Below, one piece after another: positions 16,040 to 24,750 of a stretch of DNA of 64,000 bases. Source of the stretch: Miltoncostaea oceani (lineage in GTDB: Bacteria > Actinomycetota > Thermoleophilia > Miltoncostaeales > Miltoncostaeaceae); assembly GCF_018141545.1 (NCBI RefSeq), contig NZ_CP064356.1, positions 2,741,001 to 2,805,000 on the forward strand, written 5' to 3'. Made by a program: the position numbers and the translations under genes. The notes under the pieces are model-generated. The model ran no database searches. It worked only from the letters and a program-made list of their open reading frames with translations, and was not told the DNA's origin. How positions within the stretch are numbered: position 1 is the stretch's first letter; each line of letters starts with the position of its first letter.

Positions 16040-16776
16040 GTGGCGACCGCCGTGCGCAGGTCGGCCGCCCGGTACCGGCCGCTCGGCAGGTCACCGTCGA
16101 TGAGGCGCAGCAGGGCGGGCACGACGCCCTCGGGCCCCGGCCATCCGCTCATGTCCTCGCCGGGGTAGGCGGCCCTCAGCATCGCGGTCGCCATCTCCCC
16201 CGGGTCCACGGCGTACACGCGGACGGCCGGGTTCTCGGCGGCGAGCGTCGCGCTGACGTGGTCGAGGGCGGCCTTCGTGGCGCCGTACCCGCCCCACCCC
16301 TCGTAGGCCTCGACCGCGGCGTCGGAGGAGATGTTGACGATCGCCCCCCGTCGCCGGGCCAGGTGGGGCAGCGCGATCTGCGCGAGGGCGACGGGCGCGA
16401 CGACGTTGACGGCGAACATCGCCTCCAGGTCGGCGGCGGGGTGGTCGGCGAGCGGGGTGTGGGCGCTCGCGCCGAGCATGCCGGCGTTGTTGACGAGCAG
16501 GTCGAGGCGGCCGAGGTCCCAGACCACCCCCATCAGCCGCTCGCGGTGGGCGGGGTCGGCGACGTCGCCGGGGATGGCGACGACCCGGTCGGCCGCCATG
16601 AACGCGGCGGCCCCGGCGAGGGCCGAGGGGTCGCGGGCGTCGATGACGACGTGCCAGCCCCGGGCGGCGAGGCGGGCGGCGAGCGCGCGCCCGAGGCCGC
16701 GGGAGGCCCCGGTGACGAGCGCGACGGGGGCTCCGGCCCCCTGCGGGATCCGTGTCGTTCCGTGTGGAGTGGTCAT
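16036..16776 (-). CDS. Short-chain dehydrogenase/reductase (SDR)
   Basis: A 246-residue Rossmann-fold oxidoreductase of the classical SDR family. The nucleotide-binding motif TGASRGLG is near residue 20, NNAGM near residue 94, and the catalytic Ser and YxxxK lie in NISSD (about 147) and YGATK (about 162). The substrate is not predictable. It is co-transcribed with the QueA-like gene. A promoter with an overlapping palindrome lies directly upstream, and the -10 is so close that the ATG may be at or near the transcript 5' end. Confidence 0.92.
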   Translation of the reverse strand: MTTPHGTTRIPQGAGAPVALVTGASRGLGRALAARLAARGWHVVIDARDPSALAGAAAFMAADRVVAIPGDVADPAHRERLMGVVWDLGRLDLLVNNAGMLGASAHTPLADHPAADLEAMFAVNVVAPVALAQIALPHLARRRGAIVNISSDAAVEAYEGWGGYGATKAALDHVSATLAAENPAVRVYAVDPGEMATAMLRAAYPGEDMSGWPGPEGVVPALLRLIDGDLPSGRYRAADLRTAVAT

Positions 16777-16783
16777 GGCGGGC

Positions 16784-16814
16784 AGGGTAGGACTTCAATC
16801 TTGGTTGAAGTCAA
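16784..16814 (-). promoter_or_regulatory. Promoter with palindromic operator upstream of the SDR/QueA-like pair
   Basis: A perfect palindrome GACTTCAA-N6-TTGAAGTC (16791-16812) is AT-rich in a GC-rich context. On the minus strand it overlaps a possible -35 TTGACT (16809-16814), and a possible -10 TACCCT lies at 16784-16789. TTCAA-N6-TTGAA symmetry resembles MarR/TetR-type operators. The alternative is a small terminator hairpin for the GT operon ending at 16863. Confidence 0.6.
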
Positions 16815-16862
16815 GCCCGGTGCGCCGGCCCCCCGGTCGGTCGCGCCCTCCCCCCAGACGGC

Positions 16863-17669
16863 TCAGGCGGGGAGGGCCACCCGGTCGCGCGCGGGGTCGA
16901 ACGCCCGGGCGGGGAGGATCCCGCGGGGGTCGCGGTCGAGGGGGAGGTCCCACTTGAGGGCGTACCGCATGCCGTTGGTGCGCAGCAGCTCCTCGTAGTC
17001 CTCGTCGAGCAGGTCGAAGGTCTTGTGCCCGAAGTGGTGGACGTAGCTGTCGTCCGCGATCCAGAGGCGGAAGCCGGCGAGGCGGGCGCGCATCGAGTAG
17101 TCGTCGTCCTCCAGGTTGCCGACCTCGAAGCACGGGTCGAAGCCGCCGATCCGGTCGAGGACGTCGGCGGTGATCGCCATGCAGAGGCCGCTGAGGCGGG
17201 TCGCCTCGCGGCCGCGGCCGCGGTGGGCGCGGGCGCGTTCCGCGGCGAAGCGATCGAGGTCGCCGGACGGCGCCTCGGTGTACGGCGGGTGCGGGATGAT
17301 CTGGTCGTCGGAGACCCAGTTCGACCGGGGCCCGGCGATGCCGACGTGGCGTCCGCGCGCGAGCGCGCCGGTGAGGCCGCGGAGCCAACCGGGTGTCGCG
17401 AGGGCGTCGTTGTTCAGCACCACCGCGACGTCGCCGCGCATCCGGCCGAGGCCGAGGTTCACGCCGCCGGCGAAGCCGAGGTTGACGGGCGAGTGGACGA
17501 TGCGGACGCCGCGCTCCTCGCACCACTGCGCGGTGCCGTCGGTCCCGCCGTTGTCGACGACCACCACCTCGTGCGGCTCGGGCGTGTGGCGGGCGATGCT
17601 GTCGAGGCAGAGGGCGGTGTAGAGCAGGTTGCCGTGGCAGGGGATGACGATGCTCGCGAGCGCGGTCAC
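16863..17669 (-). CDS. Family 2 glycosyltransferase
   Basis: A 268-residue GT2 enzyme (GT-A fold): ASIVIPCHGNLLYTALCLDS at the N-terminus, HEVVVVDNGGTDGTAQWCEE near 32, and LNNDALATPGWLRGL near 84, where NND replaces the more usual DxD. The acceptor-site region LSGLCMAITADVLDRIGGFD and EDDDYSMRARLAGF match rhamnosyl/GT2 relatives. The GTG start at 17667-17669 overlaps the upstream gene's stop (GTGA). It is the last gene of the sigma-28-linked three-gene GT operon. The donor sugar is unknown. Confidence 0.9.
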   Translation of the reverse strand: MTALASIVIPCHGNLLYTALCLDSIARHTPEPHEVVVVDNGGTDGTAQWCEERGVRIVHSPVNLGFAGGVNLGLGRMRGDVAVVLNNDALATPGWLRGLTGALARGRHVGIAGPRSNWVSDDQIIPHPPYTEAPSGDLDRFAAERARAHRGRGREATRLSGLCMAITADVLDRIGGFDPCFEVGNLEDDDYSMRARLAGFRLWIADDSYVHHFGHKTFDLLDEDYEELLRTNGMRYALKWDLPLDRDPRGILPARAFDPARDRVALPA

Positions 17670-19888
17670 GCGGACACCGCCACGCGCGGGTCGCGGCGGC
17701 CGGCGAGCGCGCGCAGGCGCCGGGCGGCGATCGCGGCGGCGGCGTCCCAGGTGTGGCCGGCGCGGATGTGCGCGCTCGCGCGGCGTCCCGTCTCCCGCGC
17801 CGCCTCGCGCTGTTCGTAGGCGTCGCGCATGCGCCGGGCGAGGTCGAGCACCAGCACCTCGATCACGCTGACGGGTCCCGTCAACGTGAGGTCGCCGACG
17901 ACGTCGCGGTCGAGCACGAGTGGGTGGGACGCGACGAGCAGCGCGGTGTCCGCGTCGCAGAAGTCGGCGGTGGAGCCCCCCTCGGGCACGATGACGGGGA
18001 GCCCGCAGGCCATCCCCTCGGCCACGGTGAGGCCGTACCCCTCGCCGCGGTAGGGGTGCACGAGGCAGTCGGCCGAGGCGTAGAGGCGGGGGAGCTCGTC
18101 GTCGGTGAGGCGCTCGCGCATGAAGTGGACGCGCGGGCCCGTGGGGTCGGCCGCCATCGCCCGGACCCGCTCCTCGGCCTCCTGCGGCTGGTACGGACCG
18201 CCGCGGCCGAAGTCCTTGACGATGAGCGTCACGTCGTCGTCGCGCGTGAACGCGGCGCGGTACGCGTCGAGCAGGAGGTCGGCGCCCTTGCGCCACAGCA
18301 GCCCGCCGACGAAGAGGAACCGGTAGCCGTCACCCGCGCCGGGCAGCGGCAGCGGGGCGAGACCCGGCCGGTACCGCAGGGGGTCGATGCCGTGGGGGAC
18401 GACGTGGACGATCTCCGGGTCGAGCCCCGACGCGAGGTAGCCGTCCCGCACGTGCCGCGAGCAGGCCCACACCTCGTCGACGCCTCCGTCCTCGATCGCG
18501 CGCCGCCAGTCGCGGGGGATCGGGCCGAACTCCCAGGGGAGCGCCACCACCAGGCGCCCCGCGGGCGGGCGGGCGAAGCTCGGGGGGTAGCCGTGGCGGA
18601 TCGTGACCTCGGGCATGTCGGCGAACAGGCGTCGCGCGGCGCGGCGGGCCTCCCCCGTCGGCATCGCCCCCTCCCGGCCGGGGTCTGCCGGTTCGACCTC
18701 GACGAGGCTGAGGTCGACGTCGCCGGCGCGCACGAGCGCCGCCGCGAGGCTGCGGTTCGCGAGCGCCAGGGAGTGGGCCCGGGTGACGGCGCCGTAGAGC
18801 GCCACCCGCGGACCGGACCGGTCGCCGCTCCGGCGGGGGCGGGGGGTCACCGTCGCGAGGCGCTCCCGGACGTGCCGCGCGACCACGGGGGCGTCGTGGA
18901 CGGCGGCGACGCGGGCGCGCGCCGCGGCGCCCATCGCGGCCGTCGCATCGCGTCGCGCATGGGCGTCGCGGAGGGCGGCCACGAGGGCGTCGCGGTCGGG
19001 GCGGCCGGCCGCGTCCTGGGGGAGCTCCCAGCCGATCGCGGCGTCGATCCGGGTGCCGCACGCGCCGGCGCGGCCGATGACGGGGCGCCCGTGGGCCATC
19101 CCCTCCAGCAGGTCGCGGCCGCGGCCGAGGCCGGCGCCGGGTGCGCAGACGACGTGGGCGGCGGAGTAGAGGGCCCCCATGCGGGCGACGGGGACGGGTT
19201 CGTCGAGGATGACGACGTCGGGCATCGCCGCGGGGTCGTGCCCGGCGGCGGTGACGGCCTCGAGCGCCCGCGCCCCGAAGTCGGCCTCGACCCCGTCGCT
19301 CGCGTACGCGTGGAGCACGAGGGTGACGTCGTCGCCGGGTCCGAAGGCGCGGCACCAGGCGTCGAGCAGCAGGTCCCAGCCGGAGCGCGACGTCCAGTCG
19401 ACGATCGCGAGCACCACCGTGCCGTGCATGTCGGGGTGGGCGAGCGGAGCCGGGACGGCGGCGGGGACCTCGACGGGCTCGGGGATCACGGCGACGCGGT
19501 CGCCGGGGAGGCCCGCGGACACGAGGGCGTCGCGCTGGGCGGCGGTCGGCACCCACACGTCGTCCATCTGGTCGAGGCGCATCAGCCAGTCCTCGCGGGG
19601 GGTCGCGCCGGGGAGGGCGGTGAGGGCGACCCGCAGCCGGCCGCGGACGTAGGGGTCGAGGATGCGTCCCGGCACGTGCTGCACCGTCACATCGACGTCG
19701 TCGAGGGGACGGCGGGCCATCTCGGCGAGCACCGCCTCGTCGACCGGGGCGAGCACCGACCCCCGCTGCCAGAGCAAGGGCTCCAGGGCGACGGTCGCCC
19801 CGATCGCGCGGAGCCCGGCGAGGTGGCCGCGTGTGCCGGCCGCCCAGGGGGAGCGGTCGAGCACGGGGCCGCGCCAGGCGATCCTCAC
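17666..19888 (-). CDS. Tandem GT-B (family 4) glycosyltransferase, two-domain fusion
   Basis: A 740-residue protein with two consecutive GT-B units. The first (about 1-340) starts RIAWRGPVLDRSPWAAG and is related to the neighbouring 19885-21021 protein; its donor site is weakly conserved ([20 protein letters not shown]). The second (about 350-740) starts RVALYGAVTRAHSLALANRS and has a clear GT4 donor site, HPYRGEGYGLTVAEGMACGL, followed by PVIVPEGGS. Proteins like this add two sugars, or use one domain for binding. The GTG start overlaps the gene before by 4 bp. Confidence 0.88.
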   Translation of the reverse strand: MRIAWRGPVLDRSPWAAGTRGHLAGLRAIGATVALEPLLWQRGSVLAPVDEAVLAEMARRPLDDVDVTVQHVPGRILDPYVRGRLRVALTALPGATPREDWLMRLDQMDDVWVPTAAQRDALVSAGLPGDRVAVIPEPVEVPAAVPAPLAHPDMHGTVVLAIVDWTSRSGWDLLLDAWCRAFGPGDDVTLVLHAYASDGVEADFGARALEAVTAAGHDPAAMPDVVILDEPVPVARMGALYSAAHVVCAPGAGLGRGRDLLEGMAHGRPVIGRAGACGTRIDAAIGWELPQDAAGRPDRDALVAALRDAHARRDATAAMGAAARARVAAVHDAPVVARHVRERLATVTPRPRRSGDRSGPRVALYGAVTRAHSLALANRSLAAALVRAGDVDLSLVEVEPADPGREGAMPTGEARRAARRLFADMPEVTIRHGYPPSFARPPAGRLVVALPWEFGPIPRDWRRAIEDGGVDEVWACSRHVRDGYLASGLDPEIVHVVPHGIDPLRYRPGLAPLPLPGAGDGYRFLFVGGLLWRKGADLLLDAYRAAFTRDDDVTLIVKDFGRGGPYQPQEAEERVRAMAADPTGPRVHFMRERLTDDELPRLYASADCLVHPYRGEGYGLTVAEGMACGLPVIVPEGGSTADFCDADTALLVASHPLVLDRDVVGDLTLTGPVSVIEVLVLDLARRMRDAYEQREAARETGRRASAHIRAGHTWDAAAAIAARRLRALAGRRDPRVAVSA

Positions 19889-21021
19889 GCCGGCACCGCC
19901 GCGGCGGCGGTGAGGCGGGCGAGGGCGGTGGCGGCGACACGCAGGTGTCCGTGGTCCGCGGCGCGTGTCGCCGCGGCGTCGCCGCGCGCGGCGCGCCCGG
20001 CGGGGTCGCGGTGGGCGTCGATGAGGGCGGCGGCGAGGGAGTCGCGGTCGGGTTCGGCCCAGCGGTGCCCCGCGTAGACGGGCACCTCGTGGACGGCGGC
20101 GGCGGGGACGTCGACGAGGCGGTGGGCGACGGGCCAGCCGACGGTGGCGTCGACGAACTCCGCCGGGCCGGACCAGGCGGTCGCGATCGCGGGGCGCCCC
20201 ATCGCCATCGCCTCCATGATCGGCCTCCCCCACCCCTCACCACGGGTCGGCGCGACGTAGACGTCGCACGCGCGGTAGAGGCCGGCCATCGCCTCCGGCG
20301 CGAGGAGGTCGTCGACGATCACGACGTCGGGGATGCGCGCCGGGTCGAACCCGAGGGCGACGATGCGCGCGCCGATCGCCCCGTGGATCGCGGCGGCGTC
20401 CATCCCGGCGGTGGTCGACCAGACCTTCAGCACCAGGGTGACGTCGTCGTCGGCGCGGAACGCGTCGCACCAGGCGGCGAGGAGGACGTCCCAGCCCTTG
20501 CGCAGCGAGAAGTCGAAGGCGGCGAGGAAGACGGTGCCGTGCGCGCCGGGGAGCGCGATCGGCGGGGCGTCGCGGTGGAGGCGGTCGAGCTCGAACGGCT
20601 CGGGGACGACGTGGAGCAGCCCGGGGTCGACGCCGGCGGCGGCGAAGGCCTCCCGGTTGTGCTCCGTGGGCACCCAGACCTCGTCGGCCCGGTTGCACGG
20701 CTCCACCCACGCGGCGGGGATGCGATCGGTCTCGAACATCGTGCGCAGCACCCGCAGCGGCGCAGGGGTCGCGAGGTCCGCGAACGGCGGGAACGTGTGC
20801 TCGACCCGGGCGTCGATGCGCGGGAGGGGTGCGCCGATGAGGCCGCCGAGCACCTGCCGGTCCTCGGGTGACAGCGCCACGCGGTTGCTCCACGCCTGCG
20901 GCTCGATCCGCACCGTCGCGCCGAGCTCGCTGAGCCCGCGCACGAACGCGCGCCCGCCGGCCGCGTACCCGGAGGGGTCGGTGAGGGGCCCGCGCCACAG
21001 CACGCCGGGGGTCGTCGCCAT
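19885..21021 (-). CDS. GT-B (family 4) glycosyltransferase
   Basis: A 378-residue cytoplasmic glycosyltransferase. The N-terminus GVLWRGPLTDPSGYAAGGRA resembles the start of the downstream fused GT, suggesting duplication. The donor-binding motif is APTRGEGWGRPIMEAMAMGR (about 261-280) with E residues in the EX7E arrangement typical of family 4. It heads the GT operon. The sigma-28-like -10 element ends only 6 bases before the ATG, so the mRNA is probably leaderless. Confidence 0.9.
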   Translation of the reverse strand: MATTPGVLWRGPLTDPSGYAAGGRAFVRGLSELGATVRIEPQAWSNRVALSPEDRQVLGGLIGAPLPRIDARVEHTFPPFADLATPAPLRVLRTMFETDRIPAAWVEPCNRADEVWVPTEHNREAFAAAGVDPGLLHVVPEPFELDRLHRDAPPIALPGAHGTVFLAAFDFSLRKGWDVLLAAWCDAFRADDDVTLVLKVWSTTAGMDAAAIHGAIGARIVALGFDPARIPDVVIVDDLLAPEAMAGLYRACDVYVAPTRGEGWGRPIMEAMAMGRPAIATAWSGPAEFVDATVGWPVAHRLVDVPAAAVHEVPVYAGHRWAEPDRDSLAAALIDAHRDPAGRAARGDAAATRAADHGHLRVAATALARLTAAAAVPA

Positions 21022-21027
21022 GGCCCC

Positions 21028-21054
21028 CCATCGGCGCGGGGACGGCGGTCTTGA
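21028..21054 (-). promoter_or_regulatory. Sigma-28-like promoter for the GT operon, leaderless start
   Basis: Minus strand: CTCAAG with core TCAA at 21051-21054, a 15-bp spacer, then GCCGATGG at 21028-21035. Six bases (GGGGCC) follow before the ATG at 21021, so transcription should begin at or beside the start codon. Confidence 0.74.
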
Positions 21055-21071
21055 GGCCCTGCGCTACCCGG

Positions 21072-22076
21072 TCAGGGCGTCACGCGCGTCATGGTGCGGT
21101 CGGACCGGCTCAGCACCCAGACGCCACGGCCGGAGGGGACGACGTCGACGGGGTCGTCCCCCACCGCCACCCGTGACGTCCCGCCGGCGCCCGAGGCGCG
21201 CCGGCTCACGACCACGCCGCGAGGGCGGCCTTGCCGGGCGACGGCCGCCCACCAGACGCGTCCGCCGCTGCGGGCGACGTCCCTCGGGTACAGCGCCCGC
21301 GGGCGGGTGCACATCTCCAGGGACCGACCGGGGCCCTCGGACGGGAGGATCGTGACGGTGCACGAGTAGCGGCGGGTGGCGTGGAGGGTCCCCGACCGGG
21401 CGGACAGCTGCCACGCCCCACCGGGGATCAGGGCCGGGACGGGGCCGTCGACGCGCTCGAGGTCCCTGGTCGGCGAGGTGCGGGCGGCCCACAGGCCCCG
21501 GCGCCCGACGGCGATCTCCACGGTCGAGTCCGTCGAGGTCGGCAACCTGCCGATCACTCGTGCATCGGCAGGGTCGACCCGGCTCACGGTCCCGGGCAGC
21601 ACCTCCTGGCCGGGGAGTGCCATCGGACGCGGCGCGCCCGTGATCCAGAGCCCCGCCGGCCCGGCGGCGACGTACGCGGCGCCGAGGGGGGCGCGGGCCG
21701 TGACGGTCGCGGTGCGGGGGTCGACGCGGACGAGGTCGCCGGTCACGGGGTCCGGCGTCCAGAGGGCGCCTCCCGCGGCCGCGATCGAGGGACGCACGAC
21801 CATCGGGACGAGGACGGGGAGGTCCCGCGGGACCCCGGTCGCGACCACGACCTCGCGGCCGGTCGGGCGTCCCGTCACGCGGTCCGTCTCGATGAGGACG
21901 CGGGTGGCGCCGCGGTCGGCGAGCACCCAGAGGTCGCCGTCCGCGACGACGCCGGCGCGTGGCTCCGCGTCGAGGCGGGCCGTGGTGACCGCCCCCTGCG
22001 CCGGCGCCGCCGCGAGCAGTGCGAGGAGCGCGACGGAGGAGGCGGCGACCGGGATCCCCATGAGGGGACCTCGCAT
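21072..22076 (-). CDS. Secreted beta-propeller-like protein
   Basis: A 334-residue protein with a signal peptide (VAASSVALLALLAAAPAQGA, cleavage after about residue 28). The mature part has repeated short beta-strand blades of the form G-LWV/VDP (DLWVLADRG, ALWTPDPVTGDLVRVDPRT, GLWITGAP, GLWAARTS, GVWVLSRSD), like YVTN/Vgb or SMP-30-type propellers. No catalytic residues are evident. The ATG overlaps the upstream PQQ-like gene's stop (ATGA). The first codons of this gene are echoed downstream of the second PQQ-like copy at about 23397, as a duplication scar. Confidence 0.75.
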   Translation of the reverse strand: MRGPLMGIPVAASSVALLALLAAAPAQGAVTTARLDAEPRAGVVADGDLWVLADRGATRVLIETDRVTGRPTGREVVVATGVPRDLPVLVPMVVRPSIAAAGGALWTPDPVTGDLVRVDPRTATVTARAPLGAAYVAAGPAGLWITGAPRPMALPGQEVLPGTVSRVDPADARVIGRLPTSTDSTVEIAVGRRGLWAARTSPTRDLERVDGPVPALIPGGAWQLSARSGTLHATRRYSCTVTILPSEGPGRSLEMCTRPRALYPRDVARSGGRVWWAAVARQGRPRGVVVSRRASGAGGTSRVAVGDDPVDVVPSGRGVWVLSRSDRTMTRVTP

Positions 22077-24540
22077 CAGGGTGTGGTCGGTGCGGTCGGC
22101 GGTGTCCGCGGATCCAGCAACGTCAGGCGATCACGGAGCGGGCCGCGCCAACCACCCCCGGCGGACACCGCCACCATGCCGTTCCGCAGCTCGGCGGCGC
22201 CGCGGACCGCGAGCCGGGTGCGCTTCTCCCAGACGGTCGTGCCGTCGGACAGGCGGGCGGCGCGCATCCCGCGCCGGGCCGCCGCGCCGATCGAGACGTA
22301 CACCCGTCCGCTGCGCCCCACCGACAGCAGACGCGACCGGTCCTCGGGCGCGGTCCGCCAGAGCTGGACGCCGGTGCTGCCCACGAACGCCGCCACCGAG
22401 GCCGACGTCGGACCGGCCGAGCCGACGTAGAGGCGGTCCCGGAGGAGGTCGACCGCCACCGCCGACGGCTCCGTCCCCTCGTTCGCCGGCAACGCCCGCC
22501 ACCACGACTCCGTGCCGTCCGGCCCCACCCCCGCCACGCCGCCGTCCCGGTACGCCACCAACCCGCTGCGGAGGCCCGCGAGAGGCTGATACCACCCCGT
22601 CCGCTGCCAGAGGAGCCTGCGGGACGCGGGATCCAGAGCGAACAGCCGCCCGGTCTCCAGGGTGCCGACCGGCTCGTAGGCGAAGAACGCGGTGTAGGCG
22701 ATTCCCGCGCCGTCGCGGACGACGATGGGCGGTGCCTCCGCACTGAAGGAGACCTCGAGCGCCGGATCGCTGACCTCCCAGAGGCCCCTCCCCGCCGCGT
22801 CGCGTGCCACGAAGACCGGCGCCGGGAGCGGCCCGGGCGGCAGGACCGGGGAGGCCCTTCCGGTCACCGAGATGCAGGTGCCGTCGGCGTCGATGACCAC
22901 ACCGGTGCAGGAACGGACCTCGCGGCCGCGGGGGTCGACGGCCCAGCTCGTGTCGCCCGTGACCCCGAGCGGCCCGTAGGTGCCGTCCGGGTTCAGCACC
23001 ACCGCCTGCAGCCCGTAGTCGCAGTTCCCGCACGCAGGGTCCGGGTGCCGGTGGGCCCAGAGCCGCCGACCGTCCCGGCGGAAGGCGGTGGCGGCGTTCG
23101 GATAGTGCTCGCCGCGGCCGAACAGCCCGCCCGAGACGACCACCACACCGCCACCCGGCCCCTGGTGGACGGTGCCGGCGGGGACCGTCTTCGGCCAGCC
23201 GGCCACCGTCGGGGGAGTCGTGGAGGCGAGGCCCGGGGCCGCGGTGGCCAGGACCGCCAGCGTGGCGAGTGCGGAGATCCGAGTGCGTGTCATGGGGCGA
23301 GCCTATGACCGCCGGAGGATCACGAACGTGATGGGAGCGGAAGAGTCGGTGAGGAGTCTGTGACGATCCCCGGGGATCCCGTGGCGCGGCCTCGCATCAG
23401 GGTGTGGTCGGTGCGGTCTGCGGTGTCCGCGGATCCAACAACGTCAGGCGATCACGGAGCGGCCCGCGCCAACCGCCCCCGGCGGACACCGCCACCATGC
23501 CGTTCCGCAGCTCGACGGCGCCGCGGACGGCGAGCCGGGTGCGCTTCTCCCAGACGGTCGTGCCGTCGGACAGGCGGGCGGCGCGCATGCCGCGCCGGCC
23601 GGCCGCGCCGATCGAGACGTACACCCGTCCGCTGCGCCCCACCGACAGCAGGCGCGACCGGTCCTCGGGAGCGGTCCGCCAGAGCTGGACACCGGTGCTG
23701 CCCACGAACGCCGCCACCGAGGCCGACGTCGGACCGGCCGACCCGACGTAGAGGCGGTCCCGAAGGAGGTCGACCGCCACCGCCGACGGCTCCGTCCCCT
23801 CGTTCGCCGGCAACGCCCGCCACCACGACTCCGTGCCGTCCGGCCCCACCCCCGCGACGCCGCCGTCCCGGTACGCCACCAGGCCGCTGCGGAGGCCCGC
23901 GAGAGGCTGATACCACCCGGTCCGCTGCCAGAGGAGCGTGCGGGACGCGGGGTCCAGAGCGAACAGCCGCCCGGCCGACCTGGCATCCACCGGCTCGGCG
24001 ACGGAGGACGCCGAGTAGACGATCCCCGCCCCGTCGCGGACCACGACGGGCGGGGCGTCCGAGCCGAAGTAGACCTCGAGCGCCGGATCGCGGACGCTCC
24101 AGAGGACCGTCCCCGCCGCGTCGCGTGCCATGAAGACCGGCGTCAGGTGCGGCCCGGGCGGCAGGACCAGGGAGGCCCTTCCGGTCACCGAGATGCAGGT
24201 GCCGTCGGCGTCGATGACCACACCGGTGCAGGAACGGACCTCGCGGCCGCGGGGGTCGACGGCCCAGCTCGTGTCGCCCGTGACCCCGAGCGGCCCGTAG
24301 GTGCCGTCCGGGTTCAGCACCACCGCCTGCAGCCCGTAGTCGCAGTTCCCGCACGCAGGGTCCGGGTGCCGGTGGGCCCAGAGCCGCCGACCGTCCCGGC
24401 GGAAGGCGGTGGCGGCGTTCGGATAGTGCTCGCCGCGGCCGAACAGCCCGCCCGAGACGACCACCACACCGCCACCCGGCCCCTGGTGGACGGTGCCGGC
24501 GGGGACCGTCTTCGGCCAGCCGGCCGCCGTTGGCGGCGAC
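22074..24540. repeat. Tandem duplication of about 1.15 kb, 1321-bp offset
   Basis: Sequence from about 22074 to 23220 (copy A) reappears at about 23395 to 24541 (copy B) with near identity. The shared part begins inside the mature N-terminus (AGWPKTVPAG) and extends a few codons past the stop, including the start of the next gene (CATCAGGGTGTGG), which became a useless remnant after copy B. A patch (about 22615-22850 against 23936-24170) is clearly more diverged than its flanks, a mosaic that suggests gene conversion or selection. Confidence 0.9.
22076..23293 (-). CDS. Secreted PQQ-like beta-propeller protein (copy A)
   Basis: A 405-residue exported protein with a signal peptide (ISALATLAVLATAAPGLAS). 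It contains PQQ/WD-like blades: AVDPRGREVRSCTGVVIDAD, LFALDPASRRLLWQRT, DGTTVWEKRT and LYVGSAGPTSASVAAFVGS, the type that binds quinones or acts as an adhesion or assembly scaffold. Cysteine pairs (CGNC, CTG/CIS) suggest disulfides outside the cell. It is nearly identical to copy B (23397-24611) except for the signal peptide and a central patch. Function is unknown. Confidence 0.78.
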   Translation of the reverse strand: MTRTRISALATLAVLATAAPGLASTTPPTVAGWPKTVPAGTVHQGPGGGVVVVSGGLFGRGEHYPNAATAFRRDGRRLWAHRHPDPACGNCDYGLQAVVLNPDGTYGPLGVTGDTSWAVDPRGREVRSCTGVVIDADGTCISVTGRASPVLPPGPLPAPVFVARDAAGRGLWEVSDPALEVSFSAEAPPIVVRDGAGIAYTAFFAYEPVGTLETGRLFALDPASRRLLWQRTGWYQPLAGLRSGLVAYRDGGVAGVGPDGTESWWRALPANEGTEPSAVAVDLLRDRLYVGSAGPTSASVAAFVGSTGVQLWRTAPEDRSRLLSVGRSGRVYVSIGAAARRGMRAARLSDGTTVWEKRTRLAVRGAAELRNGMVAVSAGGGWRGPLRDRLTLLDPRTPPTAPTTP

Positions 24541-24611
24541 GGTGGGGCGGCGGCGGCCGCGACGGATGCGGCGAGCAGCGCGGTGACCACGGCGGCGAGG
24601 ATCGTCCCCAT
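23397..24611 (-). CDS. Secreted PQQ-like beta-propeller protein (copy B)
   Basis: A 404-residue paralogue of the 22076-23293 product. The signal peptide (ILAAVVTALLAASVAAAAAP) is unrelated to that of copy A, while the mature protein is almost the same from AGWPKTVPAG onward. Differences cluster between about residues 170 and 235, where copy B reads HLTPVFMARDAAGTVLWSVR and DARSAGRLFALD. Its own upstream region differs from that of copy A, so the two may be expressed differently. It precedes the flagellin terminator region. Confidence 0.78.
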   Translation of the reverse strand: MGTILAAVVTALLAASVAAAAAPPSPPTAAGWPKTVPAGTVHQGPGGGVVVVSGGLFGRGEHYPNAATAFRRDGRRLWAHRHPDPACGNCDYGLQAVVLNPDGTYGPLGVTGDTSWAVDPRGREVRSCTGVVIDADGTCISVTGRASLVLPPGPHLTPVFMARDAAGTVLWSVRDPALEVYFGSDAPPVVVRDGAGIVYSASSVAEPVDARSAGRLFALDPASRTLLWQRTGWYQPLAGLRSGLVAYRDGGVAGVGPDGTESWWRALPANEGTEPSAVAVDLLRDRLYVGSAGPTSASVAAFVGSTGVQLWRTAPEDRSRLLSVGRSGRVYVSIGAAGRRGMRAARLSDGTTVWEKRTRLAVRGAVELRNGMVAVSAGGGWRGPLRDRLTLLDPRTPQTAPTTP

Positions 24612-24700
24612 GCGCGCACGCTACGACCGACAGGGGATTCGTTCCGTCAGGGATCCGTGAGGAAACCGGTCGTTCCCTGAGAACGCTGTGAGAACGACGC

Positions 24701-24725
24701 GGGGCCCGCCGTGATGGCGGGCCCC
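24701..24725 (-). terminator. Terminator hairpin after flagellin 1
   Basis: A perfect inverted repeat, GGGGCCCGCC-GTGAT-GGCGGGCCCC, with 10-bp arms, lies 25 bp beyond the flagellin stop. It is symmetrical and could act from both sides. There is no U tract. Confidence 0.72.
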
Positions 24726-24750
24726 GGTCGAACGCGTGCTCAGCCCTGGA

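Noticed and set aside
16791-16812. Terminator for the glycosyltransferase operon
   Set aside because: The palindrome is AT-rich, lacks a U tract and overlaps promoter-like elements of the SDR gene, so an operator is preferred, though not proven.
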